DNA from: Acrasis kona
Lineage: Eukaryota; Heterolobosea; Eutetramitea; Acrasida; Acrasidae
Direction: 5' to 3'
DNA length: 22,696 nucleotides
Assembly: GCA_026419775.2 (NCBI GenBank)
Contig: JAOPGA020001648.1
Span: forward strand, 1-22,696
The notes under the pieces are model-generated. The model was not told the origin of the DNA. It was given only the letters and a program-made list of their open reading frames with translations, and ran no database searches. The translations under genes and the position numbers were made by a program. This document shows positions 9,701-17,837 of the stretch, in pieces (position 1 is the first letter of the stretch; each line of letters begins with the position of its first letter).

Positions 9701-9952
9701 GTTTACATCTGATGGAGAAAATGTATTCGCTTGATATTGGAGCGCGGTGGGGCTGTTGGTGTTGAAGCTGTAGTTGTTTAGGGGGGTTGGGGCGGTTCTT
9801 ATATTGTTTAGACCCGCTGCATTGTTTTGGGGCACTGGTTGTTGAACAACTTGCGCTTGTTGAGGATTATAAAACTGCTGCGTTTGTTGTGGATTTGTGG
9901 AAGTCGAGGATCCTCCGAAAAATCCGTACTGATCTTGTACGTTGTTTGACAT
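6731..9952 (-). CDS. SEC24: COPII coat subunit Sec24
   Basis: Cargo-binding subunit of the COPII coat, which pairs with Sec23 to build vesicles leaving the endoplasmic reticulum. One uninterrupted exon codes for 1073 residues, the usual Sec24 size. The first 230 residues are Gln/Asn/Pro-rich and disordered. A zinc ribbon follows with C340, C343, C362 and C365, then the vWA-like trunk from about 415 (FFVMDVSYN), a beta-sandwich part, the helical part (LLPLMAGALAK near 842) and a C-terminal gelsolin-like domain from about 945. A run of about eleven acidic residues, nearly all Glu, near 905-918 lies between the helical and gelsolin parts; it is a CTT/CTC codon repeat on the plus strand at about 7205-7235. 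The start is the first in-frame ATG. AATAAA overlaps the stop (6730-6735). Confidence 0.96.
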   Translation of the reverse strand: MSNNVQDQYGFFGGSSTSTNPQQTQQFYNPQQAQVVQQPVPQNNAAGLNNIRTAPTPLNNYSFNTNSPTALQYQANTFSPSDVNTPSGPGYQQYGFQNQQEQYRSSPIMPQQHQFHNAHTGAYQPNQPYVQQQQPQVALPPTIDELRQGVSSANSSPVGYGPGGFQTRSAYPSNPNSPIFPPSNMFNQQQQQPPLPPVYNQNQQFDALSAQMANLNVAQQVDSTSAVQQQLERHVVANQADGLPRPTLLHFHDQKQSIQPDVTSLFARAARNPEFSNIPFSRAQSSGRYMRPTVTCVPNAPALAKKWNLPLGVILHPLADQTFEGEIPTVHMGNAGIVRCLQCKTYINPFVTFLEFGKKWQCNMCKCVNDVPKAYYCALDEAGIRKDLAHRKELIYGSVEYIAPQEYMARVPQPPVYFFVMDVSYNAILSGSLVGMANAILSSLDQMIKNGNGRTMVGFITFDSSIHFYSLNPKLTQPQMLVVGELNDSLLPLPSDLLVNLEDSRAVVTALLEKFASGQMFGTTQNVESALGAALNAAGRVLGRVGGKLTVSLANLPTLGPNALSNREDSNLYGTDNENKLLQPVDNRFKEFALLYSRDHICCDLYLVSCGNTRSNHSTANSNSNQYLDLASLTCLSKFTGGDCRYYTFSGQPNVDADHAFRHSLKSDLQRSLTRVTGFEAVMRVRCSTGFEICNFYGNFFIRGHDLLALPNIDADKAFAVEVKLSGGQIVTPNACMQCAVLYTSSDGERRIRVHNICLPITSNLADLYKSADTPATINLMARIAADNSPKRGMPSMRNRIRDDIVNTLRNYRDLIKSTSNQSYANHNNQLVLPDSIKLLPLMAGALAKQESLLGGKEIGADERMFYLHLMGTSSVYETSAMIHPLLFNLDQIQASLQGQDLFLNLEEDEEEEEEEGGGNDLDDYDERRTAASRSRLDYNKVQLCPLNSRLIDAENGFLVLCDARSIYVYLGKKYASDQSFYQSICECISKLNHVVVDDGGARGGGDLVDKCFDLCMHLRSLYANNMPVKFVNRHPELYRRAFMRKLVEDKTIDSTLSYEEFLQHVYTSMASQ

Positions 9953-11247
9953 ATCTATAAATCGTTCACCCAAGTGCCGACAGTATTATCGTATCTTGTC
10001 TTTTTTCGTTCCGTTTAGTTGACCAAAGGCAATTTGGATGAAATAAAAATATGCCACGTTGGCATCAAAGGTAATTGAACCAATGCGTCATGTGCGTCGT
10101 GTTACTTGTTGATAAGTAATTTTTTAGATTTTTTTGCTATTAAAATTCAATGATAGTGATGGGTTTTGATAATGAAAAGTCAACATGAACTTGATAAGAT
10201 GTTTGTAGTGAAGTAGAGTATTGTTACGTTTTTATTGGGTTATAACAAGCGAATAAATGTACATTAAACTGTTGTGTAGTTTGCATGTTTGTAAATTATC
10301 GAATGTGCTGGTTGTTCAACAAAAGGTGAGGAATCAAAATGGGTTGTGCGTAGCTATACGGGAGTTGTTATAAGAGTAGACTTGACAATCACGTTTTGAC
10401 GGGAATAGACATTTTATACATTGAATTACGAACTTGTCCAAGAGCTCCTACATTGGCTATATCATAAGTCGTTATTGTCGTCTTCCGTGTTGAACTTCTT
10501 CCTTCTTCTAGTTGTAAAGTACACATTTAAAAAATAAAAAGCATGTTGCATAAAAGTTTCTTTGAATGCCTATTGTTTTGACCAATTGTATTTAAATTTA
10601 AAAATGACTACCTCAGTGCCCTCTCTCAATGATCATACTGTTGGGTGTGCTCTGCATTAAGTGTGTTATGTTGTTGGATTGACAAGTTCACTCACTTTGT
10701 TCTTCAAAATAACGGATACAACATTGTATTAGATTCGTCGGCTAGGTCAGAAACAAAGAATGTATGATAAGGACGACAACAACATCCCTTAGAATTGGGT
10801 AGAGAGTTATTAAATTGTATTGTAGAACTGCAATGATTCTAAGTGAGTGGATGGATGCATAATGATTTCGATTTACATTTTTAACCTTAAGGGGATTATT
10901 GATAGAGCCTGGTAGAGTTTTAGGTTGTCGTGCAGCACCTGTTTCAAACTTGAGAAGAGAATGCGCAACCCTATTAAAAACTTTTCACCAGAGATGGAAA
11001 ATCAACATTACCCATTGAGAGAACATACGTCAAGGACGAAAATCCAACCGACACACACATTTAGACGCTCGGAATAGAGTGTACTTGAACACATCATTAC
11101 TACTCCTTCACAATCTTAAGAACACACCAGAGCAACCATTCACATCAAACCCGGGATACACAATGTTCGACTTAACAATATCATCATAAAAGTAACAATA
11201 GATAGTTTGGGAGTAACGTTCAAAGAATGGTGTAAAAAGTAATTTTA
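9953..11247. other. Long intergenic region without a firm gene
   Basis: This 1.3-kb gap holds the SEC24 promoter and, at its right end, the 3' side of the RING-WD40 gene. No frame reaches 60 codons. The best open stretch is plus strand 10916-11077 (53 codons, stop to stop), preceded near 10842-10890 by a GTGAGT, a TTTTTAAC and an AAG that together resemble a 49-nt intron. Other frames across it are also open, so it is weak. No tRNA or snRNA was recognised. Confidence 0.45.
10051..10065. promoter_or_regulatory. Palindromic site upstream of SEC24
   Basis: ATGCCA and TGGCAT flank a 3-bp centre, giving a perfect inverted repeat about 100 bp before the SEC24 start. It contains CCACGT/ACGTGG, a core bound by bZIP proteins and part of the unfolded-protein-response elements of animals and yeast. 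Function here is inferred. Confidence 0.3.
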
Positions 11248-12798
11248 TTAAAACATGTGATATATATTGAAAAATACATGGTCCCAAATCCTGATAGAGT
11301 TGTCATGACCTGCACTTGCTATTCTACCATCTGCTAGTTCAATGATTGAAGTAACACTATTGGTGTGGGCACATAATGTCTTAACACAATGTCCACTTCT
11401 TATGTTCCAGATCTTGATAGATTTGTCATGACTTGCACTCGCTATTCTACCATTTGCTAGTTCAATGATTGAAGTAACACCGTAGGTGTGGCCACACAAT
11501 GTCTTAACGCACTGTCCACTTCTTATGTCCCAGATCTTGATAGATTTGTCATGACTTGCACTCGCTATTCTATCACCTGCTAGTTCAATGATTGAAAAAA
11601 TAACATTGGTGTGGCCACACAATGTCTTAACGCACTGTCCACTACTTATGTCCCAGATCTTGATAGATTTGTCATGACTTGCACTCGCTATTCTGCCATC
11701 TGCTAGTTCAATGATTGAAGTAACACCGTAGGTGTGGGCACATAATGTCTTAACGCACTGTCCACTTCTTATGTCCCAGATCTTGATAGAGTTGTCATGA
11801 CTTGCACTCGCTATTCTGCCATCTGCTAGTTGTGTGATTGAAGAGACACCATTGGTGTGGCCACACAATGTCTTAACGCACTGTCCACTACTTATGTCCC
11901 AGATCTTGATAGATTTGTCATGACTTGCACTCGCTATTCTATCACCTGCTAGTTCAATGATTGAAGTAACACCAATGGTGTGGCCACACAATGTCTTAAC
12001 GCACTGTCCACTACTTATGTCCCAGATCTTGATAGAGTTGTCATGACTTGCACTCGCTATTCTGCCATCTGCTAGTTGTGTGATTGAAGAGACCCCATTG
12101 GTGTGGCCACACAATGTCCTAACATCATTCTGAGAGGCTTGGTCTTGCTTGAAACTTTTCAACTGATTCAACTCGGCAACTGCCTCTGTTAACTGAACTC
12201 TTAGTTGGTCTAGTGATACTTGTTGCTGATTAATTGTTGTTGTTTGTTGCAAAATAGTTTCATAATGTTGATGAATTTGTCTGTTGAATTCTATTTGGAC
12301 TGTAGCAGTTGCTTGATTGATGTAATCATGAATTCCGACTAATACTTCTCTTTGATTAAAAAATAAACAGTTGTTTTGATGTTGAACTATTCTTGTGGGG
12401 CAAAGTTTCACGGTGCATCCAAGTGTTTCAGCGGCACACGAACGGAGGTGAGCATTCATTTCTTGTCTATTACCAGTTGCGTTGCAATCTCCACATCTTT
12501 TTGGCAGTGCATTAATCATCCTTCGAATAATGGCATCTGATGCTCTGTAACTCACAACATTCATATTACAGATTGGACATTTTGTCCTCGTTTGTAAGTG
12601 TTTCTCCAAACAGGACCTACAAAAAGTGTGGTTTCCTGTGTCTGGTTGATGTTGGTCACACAAAGTGCTTTGAGGATCGTCGAGCACGTCAAAACATATT
12701 CCGCAAAGAAGGTCGTCAATGATTTGTTCCCCGTTTACCCATTCAATGTCAGTAGCTTCTTGGACAACAGGGTAGTTGGTGAGTATGTTTCTTTGCAT
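11248..12798 (-). CDS. RING / TRAF-type zinc finger / coiled coil / WD40 protein, probable E3 ubiquitin ligase
   Basis: The protein has 516 residues. A RING finger lies at about 32-77 (C32, C35, C47, H57, C60, C63, C74, C77); the loop before H57 is about eight residues longer than normal. A TRAF-type zinc finger follows (C102, C105, H117, C121, C128, C133, H140, C144), then a Gln-rich coiled coil (about 165-215) and seven WD40 repeats from residue 227 to the end. This order resembles TRAF7-like and other RING-WD40 ligases: RING for E2 binding, coiled coil for self-association, propeller for the target. Each WD unit is 41 residues, and the units are almost identical. The last ends in a short odd tail (FFNIYHMF) after IRIWD, so the final blade may close poorly. 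AATAAA overlaps the stop (11244-11249). Confidence 0.88.
   Translation of the reverse strand: MQRNILTNYPVVQEATDIEWVNGEQIIDDLLCGICFDVLDDPQSTLCDQHQPDTGNHTFCRSCLEKHLQTRTKCPICNMNVVSYRASDAIIRRMINALPKRCGDCNATGNRQEMNAHLRSCAAETLGCTVKLCPTRIVQHQNNCLFFNQREVLVGIHDYINQATATVQIEFNRQIHQHYETILQQTTTINQQQVSLDQLRVQLTEAVAELNQLKSFKQDQASQNDVRTLCGHTNGVSSITQLADGRIASASHDNSIKIWDISSGQCVKTLCGHTIGVTSIIELAGDRIASASHDKSIKIWDISSGQCVKTLCGHTNGVSSITQLADGRIASASHDNSIKIWDIRSGQCVKTLCAHTYGVTSIIELADGRIASASHDKSIKIWDISSGQCVKTLCGHTNVIFSIIELAGDRIASASHDKSIKIWDIRSGQCVKTLCGHTYGVTSIIELANGRIASASHDKSIKIWNIRSGHCVKTLCAHTNSVTSIIELADGRIASAGHDNSIRIWDHVFFNIYHMF
11260..12120 (-). repeat. Seven tandem 123-bp WD40-coding units
   Basis: The WD40 part of the gene is seven direct repeats of 123 bp that differ at few bases. 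Variants are shared in blocks between units (for example LADGR or LAGDR, ISSGQ or IRSGQ, CGHT or CAHT), as unequal crossing-over or gene conversion would produce. Confidence 0.9.
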
Positions 12799-13159
12799 TT
12801 TGTATGGGTAGTCAAAGTCGAAGTTGCTTTAAATTTGGATGGATTTGGCATTTTTACAACAAATTTTGGCAAACTATTAATAAAATGTCATTATTACAAT
12901 GCTAATAATGCCTTTTTAAGAGCACAGATCCCGATTTGTTGATGGTATTAATAAGCCACACTTTCCTTCGATTTTAGTTTGCCGTGGCATCCCAAAATAG
13001 AACAGAAAATAAAAGGCACGATGTCAATCCCCCGAAGAGCTAGGGTTGGTGTGCGGGTCATTTCGTCGTAAGATGAGATAGAAAGCATTTGTATAATAAA
13101 CATAATTGCTTAAATGTATACATTTAATAGGCGTACATGTCGGAGCTGTACCATACCGA
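12799..13159. other. Intergenic, no gene seen
   Basis: AT-rich spacer containing the promoter of the RING-WD40 gene at its left end. Short plus-strand frames here are open by chance. No repeat or RNA was recognised. Confidence 0.5.
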
Positions 13160-14650
13160 TTAATCTGCTTTAGTAAGATGCGAATTCAACTGTTTTGTTA
13201 CTTCTTTCTCTACCTTCTCTTTATCTGTATGATAACCAACAACTCTTTTTTGGATACTTGGGCCTCCTGCTTTGTTGTATCTCTTGGTCAAAAGTAAGTT
13301 GTCACATCGGAGAACATGTCCATCATTGACAATGTTGAATCGAGTAGCGATTGCATTGTGCAGATGAGATAGTAAATCCTCATCTGATATTGGGCTTAAA
13401 TCGACATTCTGGTTACGTACATTTCTGGCCGGTCTTCCAACAGGCATCGGTCTGTTCAGATCAAGAGTAGAACAAGCACGCCGCAATGACGGACCCCTCA
13501 TCAATCCAAGCCATGATTGCTTGATGTGACACAGCAATGTCCTTCTCTTTCCAAAGCCTACTGCTATTTCGATAATGTCTTCGTCACATCCCTTTGATCT
13601 CATAACGCTCAGAAATTCAGTCTTGACTTCGTATTTTCTTGATATTTTACAGTTCTTTCTTCTATTATCTAGGTTACTAAGTACAATGACACATCATATT
13701 TGTACTGTCCGTCTACACGAGCACGCACAATGCTATACTGCCTCAACATCGTGGGGTCGTGTTGATTGGGCATGTCAGATGTTAGACATTTGAAAGGTCC
13801 AGTTACAATAAAAAAAGCTTAAAGTAACAAGGACGATGGAATATTTAAACCAACAACTGTATTTCTTTTTTAAAGATGTTTAAGAGTTTCCCTGAGCTTC
13901 TCAATTATATCCCTTTGAGCGCCTGTAGAGTGACGGATTGGTAATATAAAATTGATTGAAACTTCGCACACCATCACAGCAGTATATAAAGAGTAGATTG
14001 AAACCAAAATAAATTTTGGGCACCAATGCCCAGATGGCAGTCTAAGAGATGTTCTTTCCCTTTCTGGATTTGATTCCATGACAGGAAAATGTACTTTTGG
14101 TAAAACAATGTTATTTGGATTGGGTACTTGTTTGCTATGGTTGGTGCCTAACATCATTTGCCTTTTAGTTGCTCGCACGCATCTTGCCATAGTATCTCAG
14201 AGGTAGGAACAGGCCTTCCAGTTGCTGTGTTTACAGTAACAGGCACTTCATGGTAGCAAAGTTTGGTAGTTGTTGGTTTACCTTGTACTTTTTTGCTCTG
14301 TTATAGGTATGCTGTTAAAGGAAAAGCCAGTCGAGACTCGTATTCCATAGCTTTGTCGGTGTTGACTGCGGCGGATGTAGCAAATTCACCAAAGATGTTT
14401 TTGTACTGTTGTTATCCACGAAGAATGTTTTTTCTACAGCTGGGTGCAGTCTTGTTTTATTTCCAACCGGTATTGTCCTTGTTGCTGTAGAAGTGTTGAA
14501 CATGGCGTGAAACTGCTGTTCAGATATAGGTAGTGTCTTGGTGGTGTTAGCAGGTCTGTTTTTCTTCACCATATTCTTCAAAACGGCAGCGGCATTTGCC
14601 AACACACCATTGTCGACAGGTACATTTGTGATAGCTCTCTCCGATTCAAA
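13160..14650 (-). pseudogene. Unassigned minus-strand coding region in separate frames, relic or unsolved spliced gene
   Basis: Three long minus-strand open stretches follow one another: about 14315-14650, 13870-14190 and 13160-13603 (147 codons from its ATG). Their composition is protein-like and the opposite strand is poor, yet they lie in different frames and I could not place short introns between all of them. The last piece has a basic central part (RRACSTLDL, VGRPARN) and a charged C-terminus with a KEKVEKEV run. No family was recognised: no kinase, reverse-transcriptase or transposase signature is visible. It is either a broken gene or mobile-element copy with several breaks, or a many-exon gene I cannot resolve. 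It lies head to head with the Cys/His-rich gene to its right. Confidence 0.4.
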
Positions 14651-14796
14651 AACACAGTCGTCAACTTTAACGAGTTCATTTGTGCATTCAAGCAGTACTT
14701 CATCTCTATGAGAAATGTATTTTTACAATACCATTTCCCCCAAGTGATTTTGACAACACACTGTGGGAAAACTTGGTATGTTTAAAAAAATTAAAA

Positions 14797-16005
14797 ATGG
14801 TTACTCATTGCCCCTACAAGCACTGCAGTACATGTTTAGAAGTATTTAAAACAAGGAGTAGAAAATGCATCAACTGTCCCGGACAGGATCTTCATTATAT
14901 TTGTAGTCTGTGCCGAACAACATATTGCAGAGGAGGAACAAACAAACATAAATGTACTATTTGCAGAAAAATTTCGTACGAGCATAACAATGGCCAAATG
15001 TGCGCGGAGCATACAGGATGCAAGGGCATATATTTGAATGAGATAAATATACAAGGACTTGATGAGTTTGTTATTCGATCAGAACCGGATGATGGTTTGC
15101 AAAATGCAACACTTGTGCTTCCCGATATTACAAATCTTCAAGAGAGCTTTATTAATTGTTTTTGCTTGTGCTCAATATCTCCTGTTCAAGGAGAGGTTGG
15201 ACAATTAGTTGAGATACTCGTAGATTTTTCAGAACATGAGATAAGTCCGAACATCTTTTACTATAGTACATGGGTGGCTTATTTCAAGGAAGCCCAGGCT
15301 CAAGTGGTGGCGTGTCTTTCCTGTCCCAATCAAATTAATTCTATGCAAATTGTATTAAGAGTGCCACCACAGCAAGATATGCCCTCAGATGGCATTCTAG
15401 AAGCTGACGTTAACTTATATAGCCACTACTTCGGACATTTTTCTGACACGGAATTAAAATTTTATTACATTTCCAAAGAGCTCATGCAAAAATCAATCCA
15501 GATCGCACTGAGAGAGAATCAACTCGATAGACAGATACATTATCTACCACAGCAACAAAACAACGAATCCCAATTATTCAGAGAAGATTCGTTTGAAACC
15601 AATTTCTTTGGCAACATTCAATCAAAGTATACTTTTATCACAGAGTTTGAGTCCCAAGTGAAACAACTTTTACCAAAAGAATATTGTTTCAATGACCTTG
15701 AAAATGCTCTGGTCAAAGTAAGTCGAGAATACAATAACAAATTCGATGCATTCCATAGAACTGTGGCATTCTATTATGCATCCAGAGCAGAATGTCCCTT
15801 GGCGAAATTAAATTTGTTGTACAATAAATGTGGCTTCGACAGGAACGAAAAGGATAAATATAGAAGAGATGCAAAGTATTGGAGAAAGTTGGATTCTAAA
15901 AAACGAATTGTATACAAGGCAGACATTTCAAAAGTAGTTGATTCGACGAGTGCATCAACCCCCGCTTACAACCATGGAGCATACAATATAAAAAAAATTG
16001 AATAG
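14797..16005 (+). CDS. Cys/His-rich protein with possible IPT-like domain
   Basis: Not assigned to a known gene. The 402 residues start at ATG 14797; the frame is open further upstream but has no earlier ATG. Residues 5-75 hold a dense Cys/His array (C5, H9, C10, C13, C24, C27, H33, C36, C39, C44, H51, C53, C56, H63, C69, H72, C75), which suggests two or more zinc sites. Residues about 126-225 have the pattern of an IPT/TIG immunoglobulin-like fold: ISPVQGEVGQLVEI, then VAYF, then LRVP, then a beta strand ending KFYYI. In CAMTA or NF-kB such folds sit near DNA-binding parts, so a regulatory role is possible but inferred. The remaining half is charged and helical, with a basic stretch near 365-380. 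No intron is needed. Confidence 0.75.
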   Translation: MVTHCPYKHCSTCLEVFKTRSRKCINCPGQDLHYICSLCRTTYCRGGTNKHKCTICRKISYEHNNGQMCAEHTGCKGIYLNEINIQGLDEFVIRSEPDDGLQNATLVLPDITNLQESFINCFCLCSISPVQGEVGQLVEILVDFSEHEISPNIFYYSTWVAYFKEAQAQVVACLSCPNQINSMQIVLRVPPQQDMPSDGILEADVNLYSHYFGHFSDTELKFYYISKELMQKSIQIALRENQLDRQIHYLPQQQNNESQLFREDSFETNFFGNIQSKYTFITEFESQVKQLLPKEYCFNDLENALVKVSREYNNKFDAFHRTVAFYYASRAECPLAKLNLLYNKCGFDRNEKDKYRRDAKYWRKLDSKKRIVYKADISKVVDSTSASTPAYNHGAYNIKKIE

Positions 16006-16787
16006 CGCACGTCTATCAATACTTACTGACCATAAAAGTATCCCGAGCAGTCTCAATAGTCCAGCCTGTACATAAATTGGATCAACTGCTCATTAAAAAT
16101 TTTTATTTTATAATCCCAGGATTCATTACGCTTCTTCCATGTGGCGCGGGATGTATCGCATACTCAACATGATTCTCCAACTTTGAATTCTAATTCTGAA
16201 GTAATCTTTAATGTCACTGTGTGTGGTATTTGGTTGGATTTGTTTGAACGCCATCTCATCCGTTTCTACTTTTAGTAGGGTCTCTATATGTTTGTTTTAT
16301 AAGTTTCCACCCCTATTGTTTCTCCCAGCTGTTTGATGATTTTGTTAATGTAATTTATTTTCGGTCAAACCCTCTTTTTAATTAATGTGCGAGTTGATTT
16401 TATTTTCGTGTGTGTAAGGAATGTTGTGGTCTTCAATGTTCCATGAAACAAATCTTAGGCTTGATTTTAGTGAGACTTTTTGAAAGTCTTGACACACTCT
16501 TATCAAAATGATGGACCTTATAAAAGGTACCCATTTCAACTAATAGCGTTTAATGGGAGACGCTGTTTATCGCTTTGATGACAAGATATGTTTTATGAAG
16601 AAATCGGTGGTTATGGGTACTATGAGGACTTTGACACAGATGTCAGAGGAGATGGCACCAAAAGTCCTTCTCAACAAGATTAAGATGAACAGTTACTATC
16701 GTCAAACTTCGTGTGCTGTGCGGGATAAATTTGTTGTAACTTAAATCGATCAATGTTCGACACAACCAATCAAAAAATTGATCAAAC
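16006..16787. other. Intergenic with weak coding-like scraps
   Basis: The minus strand is open from 16296 to 16136 (52 codons, containing ATG at 16254) and reads as a plausible C-terminus ending RYIPRHMEEA. Further minus-strand stretches up to about 16560 are open in more than one frame, so they do not decide anything. On the plus strand a 63-codon frame at 16553-16744 is also doubtful. The region just before 16788 must contain the cathepsin promoter. Confidence 0.35.
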
Positions 16788-17720
16788 ATGTTCAAGTCGT
16801 TCGCGATCATATCACTGCTGATAGCAACTTCCTTTGCAGGTAGATACGTTGACATCAATCAACCATGCTACAGGCCCAACCCAAAGTACGACAACATGCA
16901 ATATGTGATAACCAGACAGCCACACGAGTGGGTTAGTGGTGATGACTTACCGAAGGCATTCGACTGGAGAAATGTGAACTCTACCAACTTTTTATCGGCC
17001 ACACGCAACCAACACATTCCACAATACTGGTACGTGAACTTTTTTCTTACTTGAATAATAACTTTAAAAAGTGGGTCATGCTGGGCTCACGGAGCAACAA
17101 GCGCTCTCGCTGATCGCATAAACATTGGAAGAAAAGGACGCTGGCCAAATGCCTTTTTATCAGTCCAAAACGTCATCAATTGTGGTAATGCAGGATCTTG
17201 TCATGGCGGTTGGGACACTGCAGTATATGAATACGCCAAGAACACTGGAATTCCTGATGAAACATGTAACAACTACCAAGCCATCGACCAAGAATGCTCG
17301 CCTATGACCGCATGCTACACATGTAACCCAGGTGGAGAGTGCTTGCCAGTTAAAGAATACCGTAAATGGAGAGTCAGTCAGTACGGTGGCGCTTCAGGAG
17401 CCCATCAGATTAAATCAGAGATCTTCACTCGTGGTCCAGTTTCATGCACAATCCACGCAGATGAAAAATTAGAAGAATACACAGGTGGAATTTTTAAAGA
17501 AAAGGTTGCAAGCCCAATGCCAAACCACATTGTGTCACTAGTCGGTTGGGGAGTTGAAAATGGAGTCGAATATTGGATCATGAGAAATTCATGGGGAGAG
17601 CCTTGGGGTGAAGAAGGTTTCGCACGCCTAATCACAAACAAGGCAGCAGGCGGTGAAGGATATAACTTGGGAATTGAAGACAACTGTCGTTGGGCCGTGC
17701 CAATTATAGAAGAATATTAG
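16788..17720 (+). CDS. CTSZ: Cathepsin Z/X-like lysosomal cysteine protease
   Basis: Papain-family (C1) carboxypeptidase of the cathepsin Z/X type, acting in lysosomes or secreted. Two exons (16788-17029, 17072-17720) give 296 residues, close to the human enzyme. The intron is 42 nt (17030-17071, GTACGT to AAAAAG, with TAATAAC inside, phase 2), and it splits the first Cys codon of CGSCW. A signal peptide covers about residues 1-17. The short propeptide has a Cys (C27) as in cathepsin Z, where a propeptide Cys blocks the active site. The family's HIP mini-loop is at 76-78. The catalytic residues are all present: C84, H233 and N253, with [10 protein letters not shown] after. The match runs to the C-terminus, so the enzyme should be active. 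RlmN follows 117 bp downstream on the same strand. Confidence 0.95.
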
Positions 17721-17837
17721 ACTTTGTACAGATAAAATAATACCTTATTCCTTCTTCAAATGTTTTTATGGACCATATTTCTCCTCATGTCTGGTGTTGT
17801 GCTTTGTGATCTCTTCACACAACTTGTAAACTTTTAA

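Noticed and set aside
11260-12120. Direct repeats that could suggest a CRISPR array or satellite
   Set aside because: Units are 123 bp, contiguous without spacers, and code for WD40 blades in frame.
16019-16028. ATACTTACTG, like the 5' end of U1 snRNA
   Set aside because: It departs from the universal ACTTACCTG, and no U1 stem-loops or Sm site follow.
16553-16744. 63-codon plus-strand frame before cathepsin Z
   Set aside because: Other frames in the same place look equally protein-like, and no homology or splice evidence supports it.
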